This document shows positions 61,991 through 64,000 of a DNA stretch of 64,000 bases, piece by piece. A program made the translations under genes and the position numbers. The notes beneath the pieces were generated by a model. The model made no database searches. It saw only the letters and a program-made list of their open reading frames with translations, and was not told the origin of the DNA. Positions within the stretch are counted from its first letter, which is position 1. Each line of letters opens with the position of its first letter. Origin of the DNA: Aricia agestis (Eukaryota; Arthropoda; Insecta; Lepidoptera; Lycaenidae); contig NC_056423.1 in assembly GCF_905147365.1 (NCBI RefSeq), positions 3,142,501-3,206,500 of the forward strand, written 5' to 3'.

Positions 61991-63830
61991 GGAATCTCGG
62001 AATCGGCTCCAACGATTTTCATGAAATTTAGAATATAGGGGGTTTCGGGGGCGATAAATCGATCTATCTAGCTAGGAATCATTTCTAGAAAATGTCATTT
62101 TCATCGGATACCGAGCAAAGCTCGGCCAAACAGCTAGTGTTGTTACTTATTCGAGTCATTGACCCTCCGTTAAAGTTTGCATATTTCTTCGTTTTTTATA
62201 TAAAACGCGATTGCCTCTGGAGTTAGTGCCGGTTTTAGCACTACCAGTGCCCTGGGCGTTTTGCGTAGTAATAAAAAAAGGGCACCATAGGCGCCCATCT
62301 TTGTCCGGTGCCCTGGGCGGTCGCCTAGCTTCGCCTCGTTTCTCCATTTTGACTATAGTATCAGTTGCTCGTTATTGCCAGATATTGTTTGCATTGTCCT
62401 TCAAACCTTCAAAGTTTTACGCTGTCAAGGACGGAAGGAAGGAGGAGTACGGTAACTAACAATGTTAGTTACCGTACTCCTCCGAAACGGCTTTACTGAT
62501 TTTTACTAAATTTTATATGCATATTCAGTAGGTCTGAGAATCGGCTACTGGCTACTTTTTATATATTGATAAGTGCATTTGTTAAATAAATAGTAGTAAA
62601 TTATTACAACTCGAAACTGTTTGTGCATGATCACGCGCGCGTCGAGCAACGTCCATCGCTGTGATAGCGATGGACGTTGCCATGGTGGTATTTTATCACT
62701 TCAATATAATAATATGTTCGAAATACTTTATATGGCAAAACAACGTTTGCCGGGACAGCTAGTAAAAATATAATATTTTCAGGCGTTGTCCGCGGCGCCG
62801 TCGTCACGGCTCATATCGGGCGCGGAGTGGCTGCAACGCGCGCCGCACCGCCCACAGAACTACAACCAACATTGGCTCATACAGGTGTGTACTTGCCACA
62901 CATTATCCAAGTGACGTGTTGTGTATATCAATATCAGAGTAGACAGTATCACGTATCTATACGTGGGAGAGACATGCTTCGGCACGAATGGGCCGGCTCG
63001 ACCGGATAAATACCACGTTCTCACAGAAAACCGGCGTGAAACAGCGCTTGCGCTGTGTTTCGCCGAGTGAGTGAGTTTACCGGAGGCCCAATCCCCTAAC
63101 CCCTACCCTATTCCCTTCCCTACCCTCAACTATTCCCTTCCCTTCCCTTCCCTACCCTCCCCTATTACCCTATTCCCTCTTAAAAGGTCGGCAACGCACT
63201 TGCAGCTCTTCTGATGCTGCGAGTGTCCATGGGCGATGGAAGTTGCTTTCCATCAGGTGACCCGTTTGCTCGTTTGCCCCCTTATTTTATAAAAAAAAAA
63301 GACAGAATACTCTGACACTAATGATTATTATTATTTAAGGTTGTTTGTATATTATTATTGGTCTTGTATTTTCTTTAATTATATATTTATTAGACACATC
63401 ATGGTTGACTAATAATAATTAAAGTGTTCTAATATCTATGCTACGAAAGTATTAATTACACAATATTGTTGTTCATTTATCTACTACTTGGATAAAGCCG
63501 TCTGCTAAATAAATCTTATTATAATTATAATTTCAGACTTAATACCATGTAATAATATTCATAAGCAGGTTGAGTATTTCTATTAACTGATTTGCGTTTA
63601 AACTGATTAAGAAAATCTAAAATTAAACCCACAAAAAAATATCGCACTCTCTTTTTTAGACCAAATTATAATTAACATTAAACTTGCAAACAGTGCCATC
63701 TATTATCATTTTCTTGTACTAAATACATTTCATCAATGTTTCAGGAGGCGGAACAGCGTCGTATACAGGAGCAACGTAACAAGATGAGGGTCAACAGAAA
63801 CTCATACCACGACGCACAACAATATAACAG
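13022..63830 (+). CDS. smash: LMO7/LIMCH1-like cortical scaffold gene (smallish-like), 12 exons, both ends missing
   Basis: Twelve exons join in one open frame: 13022-13222, 22328-22467, 48855-48987, 49463-51217, 53218-53493, 54080-54403, 55104-55232, 57498-57548, 59823-60220, 61790-61913, 62783-62884 and 63745-63830. All have AG acceptors and GT donors, and phases agree at every junction (phase 2 after exons 2, 9 and 12, otherwise 0). The roughly 1,240 codons contain no enzyme domain. Visible parts are a Trp/Arg-rich N-terminal segment (EDWQS then NLDNWKSSRRKR), four KERLSSL repeats, long acidic Ser/Thr-rich tracts, proline-rich stretches, a coiled coil and HWLIQEAEQRR. From memory these resemble insect LMO7/LIMCH1-type proteins (Drosophila smallish), which act at the apical actin cortex. 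The diagnostic C-terminal LIM domain is not in the window, so the family name is an inference. The start codon and last exon are not seen. Another large junctional scaffold is the main alternative. Confidence 0.6.
13315..13736 (+). repeat. AACCGACTT repeat, copy 1
   Basis: Begins AACCGACTTGCAAAAACGAG; includes CTCCGCCGTTTGTGAACCGA and ACAAAAGTGGTGATCTGATG, and ends AAGCATATGCTACTATGCAA plus a CATCATCAT tail. Two more copies stand in tandem at 35627-36420. It sits 93 bp downstream of exon 1. Confidence 0.75.
14428..14605. repeat. G-rich tract with terminator-like hairpin
   Basis: An unbroken run of 11 G (14462-14472) and several G5-G7 runs lie between 14430 and 14495. At 14579-14595 GCCCCGC-GTG-GCGGGGC folds perfectly and is followed by TTTCTTTT. 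In a eukaryotic intron this is presumably a repeat end, not a bacterial terminator. Confidence 0.55.
14736..15112. repeat. Long inverted repeat, arms about 155-165 bp
   Basis: The left arm (AATTAAAACCGACTTCCAAG ... TTTTGAAGTCGGT, 14736-14900) is mirrored by ACCGACTTCAAAATGATGAA ... CTTGGAAGTCGGTTTTAATT (14958-15112). The spacer is 57 bp and the arms are near-identical by eye. The AACCGACTT ends recall the repeat at 13315. It abuts the hAT-like copy at 15113. Confidence 0.8.
15113..15331. mobile_element. hAT-like MITE, copy 2 (left end lost)
   Basis: TTTTGTCTACTGCCCACTTT through TTTGGGAAAGGCTGG matches 5032-5229. The first 15 or so bases (CAGGGGTTCCCAAAC) are replaced by the foldback ending at 15112. 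Confidence 0.75.
16119..16336. repeat. Foldback MITE, highly palindromic
   Basis: CTTAAAGGAGTGAGCACACT and AGTCTGCTCACTCCTTAAAG are inverted ends. The inner arms also pair: CCGCCTCCATACAATTTGTA with TACAAATTGTATGGAGGCG, plus GCCGTGCCGGGGCTCATC. Frames of 72-153 codons on both strands here are shadows of the palindrome. Confidence 0.8.
16380..16516. repeat. Second foldback next to the MITE
   Basis: ACGTGTCGTCGCGACACTAC is mirrored by GTAGTGTCGCGACGACAC (about 16459-16476). A second hairpin, CTGCTGCCGCTTCAT / ATGAAGCGGCAGCAG, follows at 16482-16512. Confidence 0.65.
17111..17178. repeat. Near-perfect 30-bp hairpin
   Basis: GGTCGTTAGACCAATGCCGG and the following TAGATGGAAC are followed by a 5-base loop and the exact reverse complement ending CATTGGTCTAACGACC. 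Flanked on the right by TTGTTTGAATT repeats. Confidence 0.8.
17258..17698. repeat. MITE with inverted ends
   Basis: Left AGGTTTACACGGCACAATCC and right AGGATTGTGCCTTGTGAACC are inverted, continuing into CTGCACGTTT / AAACGTGCAG. The interior is AT-rich and noncoding. Confidence 0.7.
18682..18948. repeat. Palindromic MITE, copy 2
   Basis: Same family as 363-628: CAGGGTGTAACTAAAATAAG at the left and AGTATTATCACTTATTTTGG ... ACACACTG at the right, with GTGAAAGTAGCAGCGCTGGA / CAGAGCTGCTACTTTCAC pairing inside. Confidence 0.75.
19173..19498 (-). repeat. SINE-like repeat, CTTCGGCACGAATGGGCC family, copy 2
   Basis: Minus-strand copy. A T-run (poly(A) tail) at 19173-19181 is followed by ATGAAATAAGGGGGCAAACG and the reversed body ending at GAAGCATGGCTCTCCCACGT. 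Confidence 0.8.
19874..20086. repeat. MITE with 17-bp inverted ends
   Basis: GCGGGGCTAAAATGGTC at the left and GACCATTTAGCCCCGCT at the right. The interior is AT-rich with no frame. Confidence 0.7.
20324..20520. repeat. Tandem duplication, period 124 bp
   Basis: GCATGTCGCAAGTAGCCCGT at 20324 recurs at 20448; both are followed by TGGAATGAAGTCATCTTAAG and a CATTCAC end. About 75 bp is conserved in each unit. Confidence 0.75.
20772..20853 (-). repeat. tRNA-derived SINE body, left part (split by 20854-22026)
   Basis: CTCCCACACCGGTTTCGGTT through ATAGTGCCCAA aligns with 5481-5560. The matching right part resumes at 22027-22085 (GTGCCCAAGTGTGTGCGCAG). Confidence 0.8.
20854..22026. mobile_element. 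1.17-kb hAT-like element with GCCGAAGCC arrays, inserted in a SINE
   Basis: The ends are inverted: TAGTGTCCGATCGAAGG and ...CTTCGGTCGGACACTA. An exact 8-bp duplication GTGCCCAA stands at 20846-20853 and 22027-22034, and the uninterrupted SINE at 5481 has it only once. Both subterminal zones carry GCCGAAGCC units. The interior is AT-rich with no transposase frame, so it is nonautonomous. Confidence 0.88.
22328..22467 (+). CDS. Exon 2 of the smallish-like gene (Trp/Arg-rich conserved segment)
   Basis: 140 nt, entering in phase 0 and leaving in phase 2 (GAG AG|GTGAGT). The acceptor is TTGTTGCAG. It encodes NLDNWKSSRRKRVEHIIERC, then VEVRRFEQE, and ends with KTFNEMLEE. Joined to exon 1 it gives EDWQSNLDNWKSSRRKR, the most strongly conserved-looking block of the protein and the main reason for the LMO7/smallish assignment. 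The many Arg/Lys residues followed by an amphipathic helix suggest a protein- or membrane-binding helix, but this is inference. Confidence 0.88.
22917..23045. repeat. Fragment of the element at 59056-59599
   Basis: CCGCCACTGTACAAGGCGCG ... GTCGATATTCGTACTGAC is shared almost exactly with 59493-59560. The termini are not complete here. Confidence 0.6.
23191..23262. repeat. Tiny hAT-like remnant
   Basis: AGGGTTGCCATCTGTCCGGA at the left and GAGTTGGCAACCCT at the right form inverted ends around 45 AT-rich bases. The TGTCCGGATTTCCCCGG core resembles 39423-39706. Confidence 0.5.
23533..23661. mobile_element. Foldback MITE with 7-bp target duplication
   Basis: GGCCTGTTTCACCACTTCCT pairs with AGGAAGTGGTGAAACAGG; the inner arms TAGGCTATCCACAACTT / AAGTTGTGGATAGCCTA also pair. 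CACTAAG flanks both sides (23526-23532, 23662-23668). Confidence 0.8.
23695..24094. mobile_element. hAT-like element with GCGTTGCCAGA ends
   Basis: The left CAGCGTTGCCAGA and right TCTGGCAACGCA are inverted, and GGGACGTCCCG/GTCCCGC motifs fill the right end. TCTGGCA appears on both flanks (23688-23694, 24096-24102) as an imperfect duplication. It seems to sit inside another repeat (GTCAGTCTGGCA ... TCAGACTGACGCCAGA). Confidence 0.65.
24204..24381. repeat. Foldback MITE (GCTTCGTTATAGAATCGCCG family)
   Basis: TTCGTTTTCGCTTCGTTATA with AGAATCGCCGAT is mirrored by ATCGGCGATTCTATAACGAA; the inner arms AATGTATGGAATTGACA / TGTCAATTCCATACA pair too. A relative is split at 40255-41250. Confidence 0.75.
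24810..24940 (+). mobile_element. Helitron fragment
   Basis: GGATACTTTTTATCCCGGAA and AACGAATTTTGGAGCAACGG are standard phrases of the family; the termini are not seen. Confidence 0.5.
25199..25344 (+). mobile_element. Short Helitron remnant
   Basis: Starts TTATATATAAAAATGGATTT, includes CGAAAACGGCTGAACGGATT and ends CCGGGACAGCTAGT. Confidence 0.65.
25961..26114 (-). mobile_element. Short Helitron remnant
   Basis: Reversed copy: ACTAGATGAG, CTTTCCCGGGACTCAAACTA, CAGACAGACAGACACACTTT, ending TAATATTAGTATGG. Confidence 0.7.
26866..27170. repeat. MITE with AGGGTAAG inverted ends
   Basis: CAGGGTAAGTTCGAACACAG ... CCGGATAATTCAA at the left mirrors TTGAATTATCCGGACTTACC ... CGAACTTACCCTG at the right. 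Confidence 0.7.
27480..27543. repeat. Hairpin, about 28-bp stem
   Basis: CGCGCAGAAAATTTTGTACC pairs with GGTACACAAATTTCTGCGCG around ATAATATTAT. Confidence 0.7.
28391..29303. mobile_element. hAT-like element with TTCCGTTTCTG arrays
   Basis: Left TAGTGATGCAACGGACCTCT and right AGGCACTTCCGTTGCATCGGT are inverted. Subterminal CTGTTTCCG/TTCCGTTTCTG units occur at both ends. The target duplication is not clear. It is interrupted by the Helitron at 28677-29156. Confidence 0.6.
28677..29156 (+). mobile_element. Nonautonomous Helitron, near full length
   Basis: Starts at ATACTAATATTATAATTGGG, has GCGCTAATCTCAGGAACTAC, GTGGAAAAAACGGGGAAAAT and GAACTACTGGAGCAATTTTT, and ends TCGCGGGCAACAGCTAGT. It is the single-unit form of the triplicated copy at 60608-61424. 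Confidence 0.8.
30046..30206 (+). mobile_element. 5'-truncated CR1/Jockey-type non-LTR copy
   Basis: TATGATACGACCTGCAAACC, then CTTCAAGAAGAGAGCGTATT and the shared tail to CCCCCTTATTTTATAAAAAAA. Only the last 45 or so codons of the polymerase ORF and a short tail remain; compare 47215-47732. A CATCATCAT tract follows at 30321-30364. Confidence 0.75.
33765..33880 (-). mobile_element. Helitron fragment
   Basis: CTTTCTCGGGATTCAAAGTA and AAAATCGGTTCAGACTTCAG then GAAGAGGTAACAGATGAG; the termini are lost. Confidence 0.5.
33898..34118 (-). repeat. SINE-like repeat, CTTCGGCACGAATGGGCC family, internally deleted
   Basis: From a T-run through AATGAAATAAGGGGCAAACG to the GGGAGGGTAGG array, then directly to TTCGTGCCGAAGCATGGCTC. 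The middle (GAGTGAGTGAG part) is missing. Confidence 0.75.
35484..35640 (+). mobile_element. Helitron 5' part
   Basis: CTACTAATATTATAAAGGCG ... CACGCAAAAACTACTGAACG; the 3' end is replaced by the tandem repeat starting near 35627. Just upstream (35350-35475) are reversed Helitron-like phrases (ATCGGTTCAACCGTT). Confidence 0.6.
35627..36430 (+). repeat. AACCGACTT repeat, two tandem units of 395 bp
   Basis: AGGCTACAATTTTAACCGAC begins both units, 395 bp apart. The units are nearly identical across GGTATATAGGGTATCATCCC, ACAAAAGTGGTGATCTGATG and GTATACCTGGTATACCGTGG. A third, more diverged copy lies at 13315-13736. Confidence 0.85.
36569..36938 (+). mobile_element. Nonautonomous Helitron
   Basis: ACCTAATATTATAAACCTGA start, GCGTTAATCTCAGGAACTAC, GCGGGCGAAGCCGCGCGGGA and the end CATCTAGT. 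Confidence 0.8.
39335..39856 (-). mobile_element. Helitron interrupted by a hAT-like insertion
   Basis: ACTAGATGACGCGGACGCTC to GAAACCGTACTTTTTGGGGA is the first half; TATTATGTCCGTTCCCGAGA to TAATATTAGTATGG is the second. The element 39423-39706 lies between them. Confidence 0.8.
39423..39706. mobile_element. hAT-like MITE inside a Helitron
   Basis: TAGGGCTGCCATCAC and GGATGGCAGCCCTA are inverted ends. Eight-base flanks CATATTAT (39415-39422) and CGTATTAT (39707-39714) match at 7 of 8 positions. The interior has repeated TCCGG/CCCCGGAC units. 284 bp, noncoding. Confidence 0.8.
40255..41258. repeat. GCTTCGTTATAGAATC-type MITE split by a hAT-like insertion
   Basis: The left portion (TTGCCATTTAGCCGAGACGT ... 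GTCGTGTATGT) and right portion (GTGTATGTCAATAAAGAAGC ... AAAACGTCTTGGCTAG) flank 40380-41213. Their outer ends are inverted, as at 24204-24381. Confidence 0.65.
40380..41213. mobile_element. hAT-like element with CCTCTTCC arrays, perfect 8-bp target duplication
   Basis: TAGGGTTGCTGAGGATTCCT and ...AATCACTTCCTCAACAACCCTA-type ends are inverted. GTGTATGT is duplicated exactly at 40372-40379 and 41214-41221. Both subterminal zones are arrays of CCTCTTCCGCTTCCTCAT-like units. The interior also has an inverted pair, TTCAGACCGAATAATTCGTG / CACGAATTATTCGGTCTGA (40662, 40833). 834 bp, no transposase. Confidence 0.88.
41565..41690 (-). mobile_element. Degenerate Helitron fragment
   Basis: TCTAAATCGGTTCAGCCGTT and GACAAAGACACATTTTTGCA in the usual reversed order. 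A B-box-like GGTTCGAGTCCCGGC at 42009 hints at an old SINE, but no A box was found. Confidence 0.4.
42148..42316. repeat. Foldback MITE
   Basis: CCACGAAACTGTTTTAAGAC with TCAAACAATCGAA is mirrored by TTCGATTGTTTGAGTCTCAA with AACGGTTTCATAGTAGGCC. Confidence 0.7.
43438..44517. mobile_element. 1.08-kb foldback element with 430-bp arms, TTAA-flanked
   Basis: The left arm 43438-43870 and right arm 44084-44517 are reverse complements, nearly identical by eye, around a 213-bp spacer. The outer ends are GAGCTCACCTGACTC and GAGTCAGGTTAGCTC; TTAA stands on both sides (43434-43437, 44518-44521), which suggests piggyBac-type target use. The ends do not start with the usual CCC/CCY, so the superfamily is open. 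No frame of note. Confidence 0.85.
44522..44734 (-). mobile_element. Helitron remnant abutting the foldback
   Basis: AACTACGCAACTCCATTGCG, CCTTTCCCGGGACTGAAAGT, CAGACAGACACACTTTCGCA and the end ATGTTAGTATGGAT. The CTAG end is lost at the TTAA junction. Confidence 0.7.
45188..45526 (-). repeat. SINE-like repeat, CTTCGGCACGAATGGGCC family, copy 4
   Basis: T-run, ATGAAATAAGGGGGCAAACG, AGGGAAGGGAAGGGAATAG array, GGCCTCCGGTAAACTCACTC, ending GCATGGCTCTCCCACGTATA. Confidence 0.8.
45877..46565. mobile_element. hAT-like MITE copy 3, interrupted
   Basis: CAGAGGTTCCCAAACTTATT through TCTGGGTCCCACAC is the left part; TTTAGCGCCCACGAGGGGGC through GGGAAAGGCTG is the right part. About 480 bp of unrelated DNA (46026-46505, beginning with a CCTAACCTAACC motif) separates them. 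Confidence 0.7.
47030..47214 (-). mobile_element. Helitron remnant, first part (split by the LINE)
   Basis: CATCTTAATCGGTTCAGCTA and ACAGACACACTTTT; it continues after the insertion as CTTTTGCATTTATAGTATTA (47732-47757). Confidence 0.65.
47215..47732 (+). mobile_element. 5'-truncated CR1/Jockey-type non-LTR retrotransposon (end of reverse transcriptase ORF)
   Basis: The open frame 47225-47668 reads WAGAPKYQLLLLDRIQRRAA, LDPLELRRDVASLCILYRLY, HGECSEELFGIIPPATF, FSRNFLPRTVKLWNELSPAV and ends SSSDVASVHGRR before a stop. These phrases match the C-terminal part of reverse transcriptases of lepidopteran non-LTR elements as I remember them. The polymerase core and endonuclease are missing. The tail ends in an A-run at 47721-47731. 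CTTTT on both sides suggests a short target duplication within a Helitron. The last 140 bp recur as the tail of the SINE-like repeats. Confidence 0.85.
47792..48209. repeat. Long inverted repeat, arms about 157 bp
   Basis: The left arm ends GTGTGTCGGGGGACCGC (47948) and the right arm starts GCGGTCCCCCGACACAC (48055). The arms include TAAGTGTAAAGTGATATTTT / ATATCACTTTACACTTA and the reversed AAATTAAGAAATTT ends. The spacer is about 105 bp. Confidence 0.8.
48855..48987 (+). CDS. Exon 3 of the smallish-like gene
   Basis: 133 nt. It enters with one base that completes an Arg codon with exon 2 (AG+A) and leaves in phase 0 (TTG GCG|GTGAGT). It encodes AGRRRRNPLALYTEDDGHD, then LSDLGIGTSSTKSSLSEDTD and NHSLA: a basic cluster followed by an acidic Ser-rich tail with potential phosphorylation sites. 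Starting two bases later at the second AG (48855-48856) would break the frame, so the first AG is chosen. It is separated from exon 2 by a 26.4 kb intron. Confidence 0.85.
48988..49462 (+). other. Intron 3
   Basis: Starts GTGAGT and ends TTTTCAG. It contains a fragment of the MITE at 10112 (49228-49270); otherwise nothing is recognised. Confidence 0.8.
49463..51217 (+). CDS. Exon 4 of the smallish-like gene: 585-codon disordered exon with four KERLSSL repeats
   Basis: The exon starts after TTTTCAG in phase 0 and, in the long form, ends at GTA GCG|GTAAGT, phase 0. Residues here are numbered from the Met at 49472. The composition is charged, Ser/Asn/Glu-rich and low in aromatics, so it is probably disordered. 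Four copies of K-[DE]-R-L-S-[SC]-L start at residues 157, 190, 222 and 251, spaced 33, 32 and 29 residues. The second half is acidic, with many SxxE/SD sites and runs such as SNEDSGV and ETEDSGI. The reading frame stays open 126 nt past the donor to a TAA (51341-51343). At 1.75 kb this exon is over half of the visible coding sequence. The other-strand ORFs opposite it are shadows. Confidence 0.92.
51218..51343 (+). CDS. Possible alternative C-terminus of exon 4 (read-through of the donor)
   Basis: If the donor at 51217/51218 is not used, the frame continues for 41 codons and a TAA. The peptide begins VSSSQDANPFWQKRNKR and ends KKSSSSRDE, and is strongly basic (many Lys/Arg). It would give a protein ending before the proline-rich, coiled-coil and C-terminal parts. 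The donor (GCG|GTAAGT) is near consensus, so splicing is likely the major path and this segment may simply be intron that stays open by chance. I saw no AATAAA in the next several hundred bases. Confidence 0.3.
   Translation, partial: VSSSQDANPFWQKRNKRCLETNRRKTILLINNKKSSSSRDE
51344..52120 (+). other. Intron 4 first part, or 3' UTR of the read-through form
   Basis: AT-rich, noncoding. No AATAAA was seen soon after the stop. If the short isoform exists its 3' UTR would lie here. Confidence 0.5.
52121..52271. repeat. Foldback MITE
   Basis: GGCCTGTATTCACTTTGATT pairs with AATCAAAGTGAATACAGGCC; the inner parts AGTGCAGGTGATTAGT and ACTAATCGCCTGCACT also pair. Confidence 0.8.
52284..52493. mobile_element. 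Foldback MITE with perfect 8-bp target duplication
   Basis: The arms of about 90 bp are near-identical (ACTTACTTCC-type ends; TTGTATGTGTGCGCCATAGT mirrored by ACTATGGCGCACACATACAA). GCTAGTAG is duplicated exactly at 52276-52283 and 52494-52501. The loop is about 35 bp. It stands 12 bp from the previous MITE. From 52505 to 53217 nothing further is seen. Confidence 0.85.
53218..53493 (+). CDS. Exon 5 of the smallish-like gene (proline-rich end)
   Basis: 92 codons, phase 0 to phase 0; acceptor CCCCATAG, donor AAC|GTGAGT. It encodes VIDALELAFKELDSEESAN, an acidic helix, then SPEKSLLDFDVEKK, a PLYENADIFFK segment and a proline run (PPKEKPPPPPMEENG). The five consecutive prolines resemble ligands of EVH1 (Ena/VASP) or profilin, which would fit an actin-associated scaffold; that is family knowledge plus inference. 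The acceptor is followed at once by GTAATAG, which is harmless in the chosen frame (GTA ATA GAT). Confidence 0.88.
53494..54079 (+). other. Intron 5
   Basis: GTGAGT to TTCCAG; AT-rich, nothing recognised. Confidence 0.75.
54080..54403 (+). CDS. Exon 6 of the smallish-like gene
   Basis: 108 codons, phase 0 to 0; acceptor AATTCCAG, donor GAG|GTATGT. It begins GNFKHTSSARRIKKEIRNKR, a basic helix, then TSFLGIEGDDSYLDVDLQLA, a helical EETKIEKLLYKKTLSHDMD segment, and ends with a Ser-rich tail (ENSTSHSRQNSE). High GC at third positions contrasts with the AT-rich flanking introns. The basic RRIKKEIRNKR patch followed by a hydrophobic TSFLGI is a good candidate interaction site, but no named domain is recognised. 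Confidence 0.9.
54476..54775 (-). mobile_element. Nonautonomous Helitron in intron 6
   Basis: Reversed: ACTAGCGACCCGCCCCGGCG, AACATGAAAATTGCTCCAGT, GTCTTAGCGTGATAAAATAT, AAATCGGACCAGTAGTTCAT. Intron 6 is 54404-55103; the rest is AT-rich. Confidence 0.8.
55104..55232 (+). CDS. Exon 7 of the smallish-like gene
   Basis: 43 codons, phase 0 to 0; acceptor CATTTCAG, donor CAG|GTAAGC. It encodes PYTQVTSDEEDKTFTNNLTD, then KLTTLSTPEDNIDNLDKKLQQQQ, an acidic linker that turns into a glutamine-rich helix leading towards the coiled coil of exon 9. Its length is divisible by three and both borders are phase 0, so it can be skipped without a frameshift. Confidence 0.87.
55233..57497 (+). other. Intron 7
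   Basis: GTAAGC to TTGCAG, 2.27 kb, AT-rich. The frame at 55374-55679 has no splice-site support. No named repeat was recognised, which makes this the most repeat-poor long intron. Confidence 0.65.
57498..57548 (+). CDS. Exon 8, 51-nt in-frame microexon of the smallish-like gene
   Basis: 17 codons (ARTNVSPSAHYDDVSTK), phase 0 to 0; acceptor GTGTTGCAG, donor AAG|GTGAAT. The sequence is GC-rich and in frame with exons 7 and 9, and it lies in an otherwise AT-rich 4.6 kb gap. The Ser-Pro and a YDDV site give it possible phospho-motifs. Skipping keeps the frame, so it may be a cassette exon. Its shortness leaves some chance that it is not real. Confidence 0.65.
57659..57939. repeat. MITE with TATACCTAGCGGAATAG inverted ends
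   Basis: TATACCTAGCGGAATAGGGC at the left and TCTCTATTCCGCTAGGTATA at the right. A TA target is possible. It lies in intron 8 (57549-59822). Confidence 0.75.
58148..58716. repeat. Nested foldback MITE
   Basis: The outer arms TCGTTAAAAACGATGACGAA and TTCGTCATCGTTTTTAACGA are inverted. A second inverted pair, AGATGGAGGAGAACTATCT / AGATAGTTCTCCTCCATCT (58242, 58580), lies inside, so one foldback seems inserted into another. Confidence 0.75.
59056..59599. mobile_element. TTAA-flanked nonautonomous element
   Basis: GGACGCTATCACA and TGTGATAGCGTCC are perfect 13-bp inverted ends; TTAA stands outside both (59052-59055, 59600-59603). Part of the right half is repeated at 22917-23045. Noncoding, 544 bp. 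Confidence 0.75.
59823..60220 (+). CDS. Exon 9 of the smallish-like gene: coiled coil and proline-rich region
   Basis: 398 nt, phase 0 in, phase 2 out (ATG TTA ATG AG|GTGAAT); acceptor CCAACAATAG. It begins EVLRLERELLQLEQEELKRQ, a highly charged Leu/Glu/Arg heptad-like helix. The middle part (RHSMPNLLLSENFSVQKPIL) is Ser-rich with a RHSMPNL site of 14-3-3/basophilic-kinase type. The end is proline-rich: PKPIRPPQPILPPKPRSRDS, with PxxP cores suitable for SH3 domains. The charged helix upstream of a C-terminal LIM domain is what I recall for LMO7-like proteins. Confidence 0.9.
60608..61424 (-). mobile_element. Helitron with internal triplication
   Basis: Reversed: ACTAGCTGTTGCCCGCGACT start, TTCCCAGTTATAATATTAGT end. 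A unit of about 173 bp (CATATAATTTCCCC ... TTCTTCGCTCCTAT ... TTTTTCAAATCGGA) is present three times between 60867 and 61390, while the relative at 28677-29156 has one. It lies in intron 9 (60221-61789). Confidence 0.85.
61511..61735 (-). mobile_element. Helitron remnant
   Basis: GATGACGCCCGCAACTCCGT, TCCTTTCCCGGGACTCAATG, AATCGGTTCAGCGGTTTGGG, CAGACAGACACACTTTACCA. It ends 55 bp before exon 10. Confidence 0.75.
61790..61913 (+). CDS. Exon 10 of the smallish-like gene
   Basis: 124 nt; the first base completes Arg with exon 9 (AG+A), phase 0 out (CTC CAG|GTACAC). The acceptor is AACATTACAG. It encodes SSRVSSADYVNVAPSVPAPP, then APPAARQRSDHYHPMSRHTLQ. It is very GC-rich in an AT-rich setting. 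SADYVNV has the YVNV form of a Grb2-type SH2 ligand when phosphorylated (YxNx), and the Pro/Ala run follows. Function beyond this is not known. Confidence 0.88.
61950..62138 (+). mobile_element. (AT)n tract and short Helitron end
   Basis: A TA microsatellite of about 34 bases (61951-61986) leads into GAATCTCGGAATCGGCTCCA and the end GCTCGGCCAAACAGCTAGT. Intron 10 spans 61914-62782. Confidence 0.6.
62190..62345. repeat. Unclassified repeat with GGTGCCCTGGGCG motif
   Basis: GTTAGTGCCGGTTTTAGCAC, CAGTGCCCTGGGCGTTTTGC and a second GGTGCCCTGGGCGGTCGCC; partly inverted interior (GGGCACCATAGGCGCCC). Confidence 0.4.
62500..62763 (+). mobile_element. Helitron 3' part with terminal hairpin
   Basis: CAACGTCCATCGCTGTGATA folds with TAGCGATGGACGTTG; the end is GCCGGGACAGCTAGT. 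It ends 19 bp before exon 11. A further hairpin (TTAGTTACCGTACTCCTCC and reverse) stands at 62440-62483. Confidence 0.65.
62783..62884 (+). CDS. Exon 11 of the smallish-like gene
   Basis: 34 codons, phase 0 to 0; acceptor TATTTTCAG, donor CAG|GTGTGT. It encodes ALSAAPSSRLISGAEWLQRA, then PHRPQNYNQHWLIQ, which runs into EAEQRRIQEQR of exon 12. The joined HWLIQEAEQRR segment is one I associate with the region before the C-terminal LIM domain of LMO7-like proteins. It lies between a Helitron remnant ending at 62763 and the SINE-like copy at 62961. Confidence 0.88.
62961..63300 (+). repeat. SINE-like repeat, CTTCGGCACGAATGGGCC family, copy 5
   Basis: ACGTGGGAGAGACATGCTTC to CCCCCTTATTTTATAAAA and an A-run. 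It is the most complete copy and lies in intron 11 (62885-63744). AGACAG appears on both sides (62941, 63300), a possible short duplication. 63310-63744 is AT-rich with nothing else. Confidence 0.85.
63745..63830 (+). CDS. Exon 12 (last visible) of the smallish-like gene
   Basis: 86 nt, phase 0 in, phase 2 out (TAT AAC AG|GTACTA); acceptor TGTTTCAG. It encodes EAEQRRIQEQRNKMRVNRNS, then YHDAQQYN, a charged helix. The coding sequence must continue beyond the window because the exon ends in mid-codon at a donor. Confidence 0.87.
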
Positions 63831-64000
63831 GTACTAAGCATGATAGACTTAAACACAGATATAAGACAGTAGTCTAATATATTCTAGTAAAAGTATCTAA
63901 ACAATGCATAAGGGCCCTAACGCATAATTCAACCGCAACGCGACGAGGCGAGGCGCGGCGCAGCATAAATTTGTATGGATTTGACAGATTTCAATTGCGT
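63831..64000 (+). other. Start of intron 12
   Basis: Begins GTACTA. The end (CGCAACGCGACGAGGCGAGG) looks like the start of another GC-rich MITE cut by the window edge. Confidence 0.5.

Overview
The window looks like nuclear DNA of a moth or butterfly (Lepidoptera). It is AT-rich and intron-rich. It carries many short Helitrons ending in CTAGT, tRNA-derived SINEs, foldback MITEs and the end of a CR1/Jockey-type non-LTR retrotransposon, a mix typical of Lepidoptera. No operon, bacterial gene, CRISPR array or genuine tRNA/rRNA gene was seen.

One host protein-coding gene is supported. It lies on the + strand, and its first and last exons are probably outside the window. Twelve coding exons (13022-63830) have GT-AG borders and join in one frame for about 1,240 codons. 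The product is a large, mostly disordered, acidic and Ser-rich protein. At the N-terminal side it has an EDWQS/NLDNWKSSRRKR segment. A 585-codon exon carries four KERLSSL-type repeats. Proline-rich stretches, a charged coiled coil and a HWLIQEAEQRR segment follow. I read this, from memory of the family, as the single insect LMO7/LIMCH1-like protein (Drosophila smallish, smash). That protein acts at the actin-associated apical cell cortex. The expected C-terminal LIM domain would be downstream of the window.

Layout: 1-13021 is 5' flank or a first intron full of repeats, with one doubtful small ORF ending at a splice donor (9366-9475). Exons 1 and 2 are at 13022 and 22328. A 26.4 kb intron (22468-48854) is mainly transposon debris. 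Exons 3 to 12 are packed in 48855-63830. The long exon 4 has a strong in-frame internal donor (51217/51218). Splicing there continues the long protein, and reading through it gives an alternative 42-residue C-terminus that stops at 51343.

The rest of the window is a dense, nested transposon record. It includes hAT-like elements with 8-bp target duplications (5032-5229, 20854-22026, 39423-39706, 40380-41213, 52284-52493), several of them inserted inside older repeats. There are two TTAA-flanked elements, one of which is a 1.08 kb foldback with 430-bp arms. At least 15 Helitron copies were seen, one with an internal triplication. A non-LTR element shares its 3' tail with a multicopy SINE-like repeat. 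All alignments and identities were made by eye.
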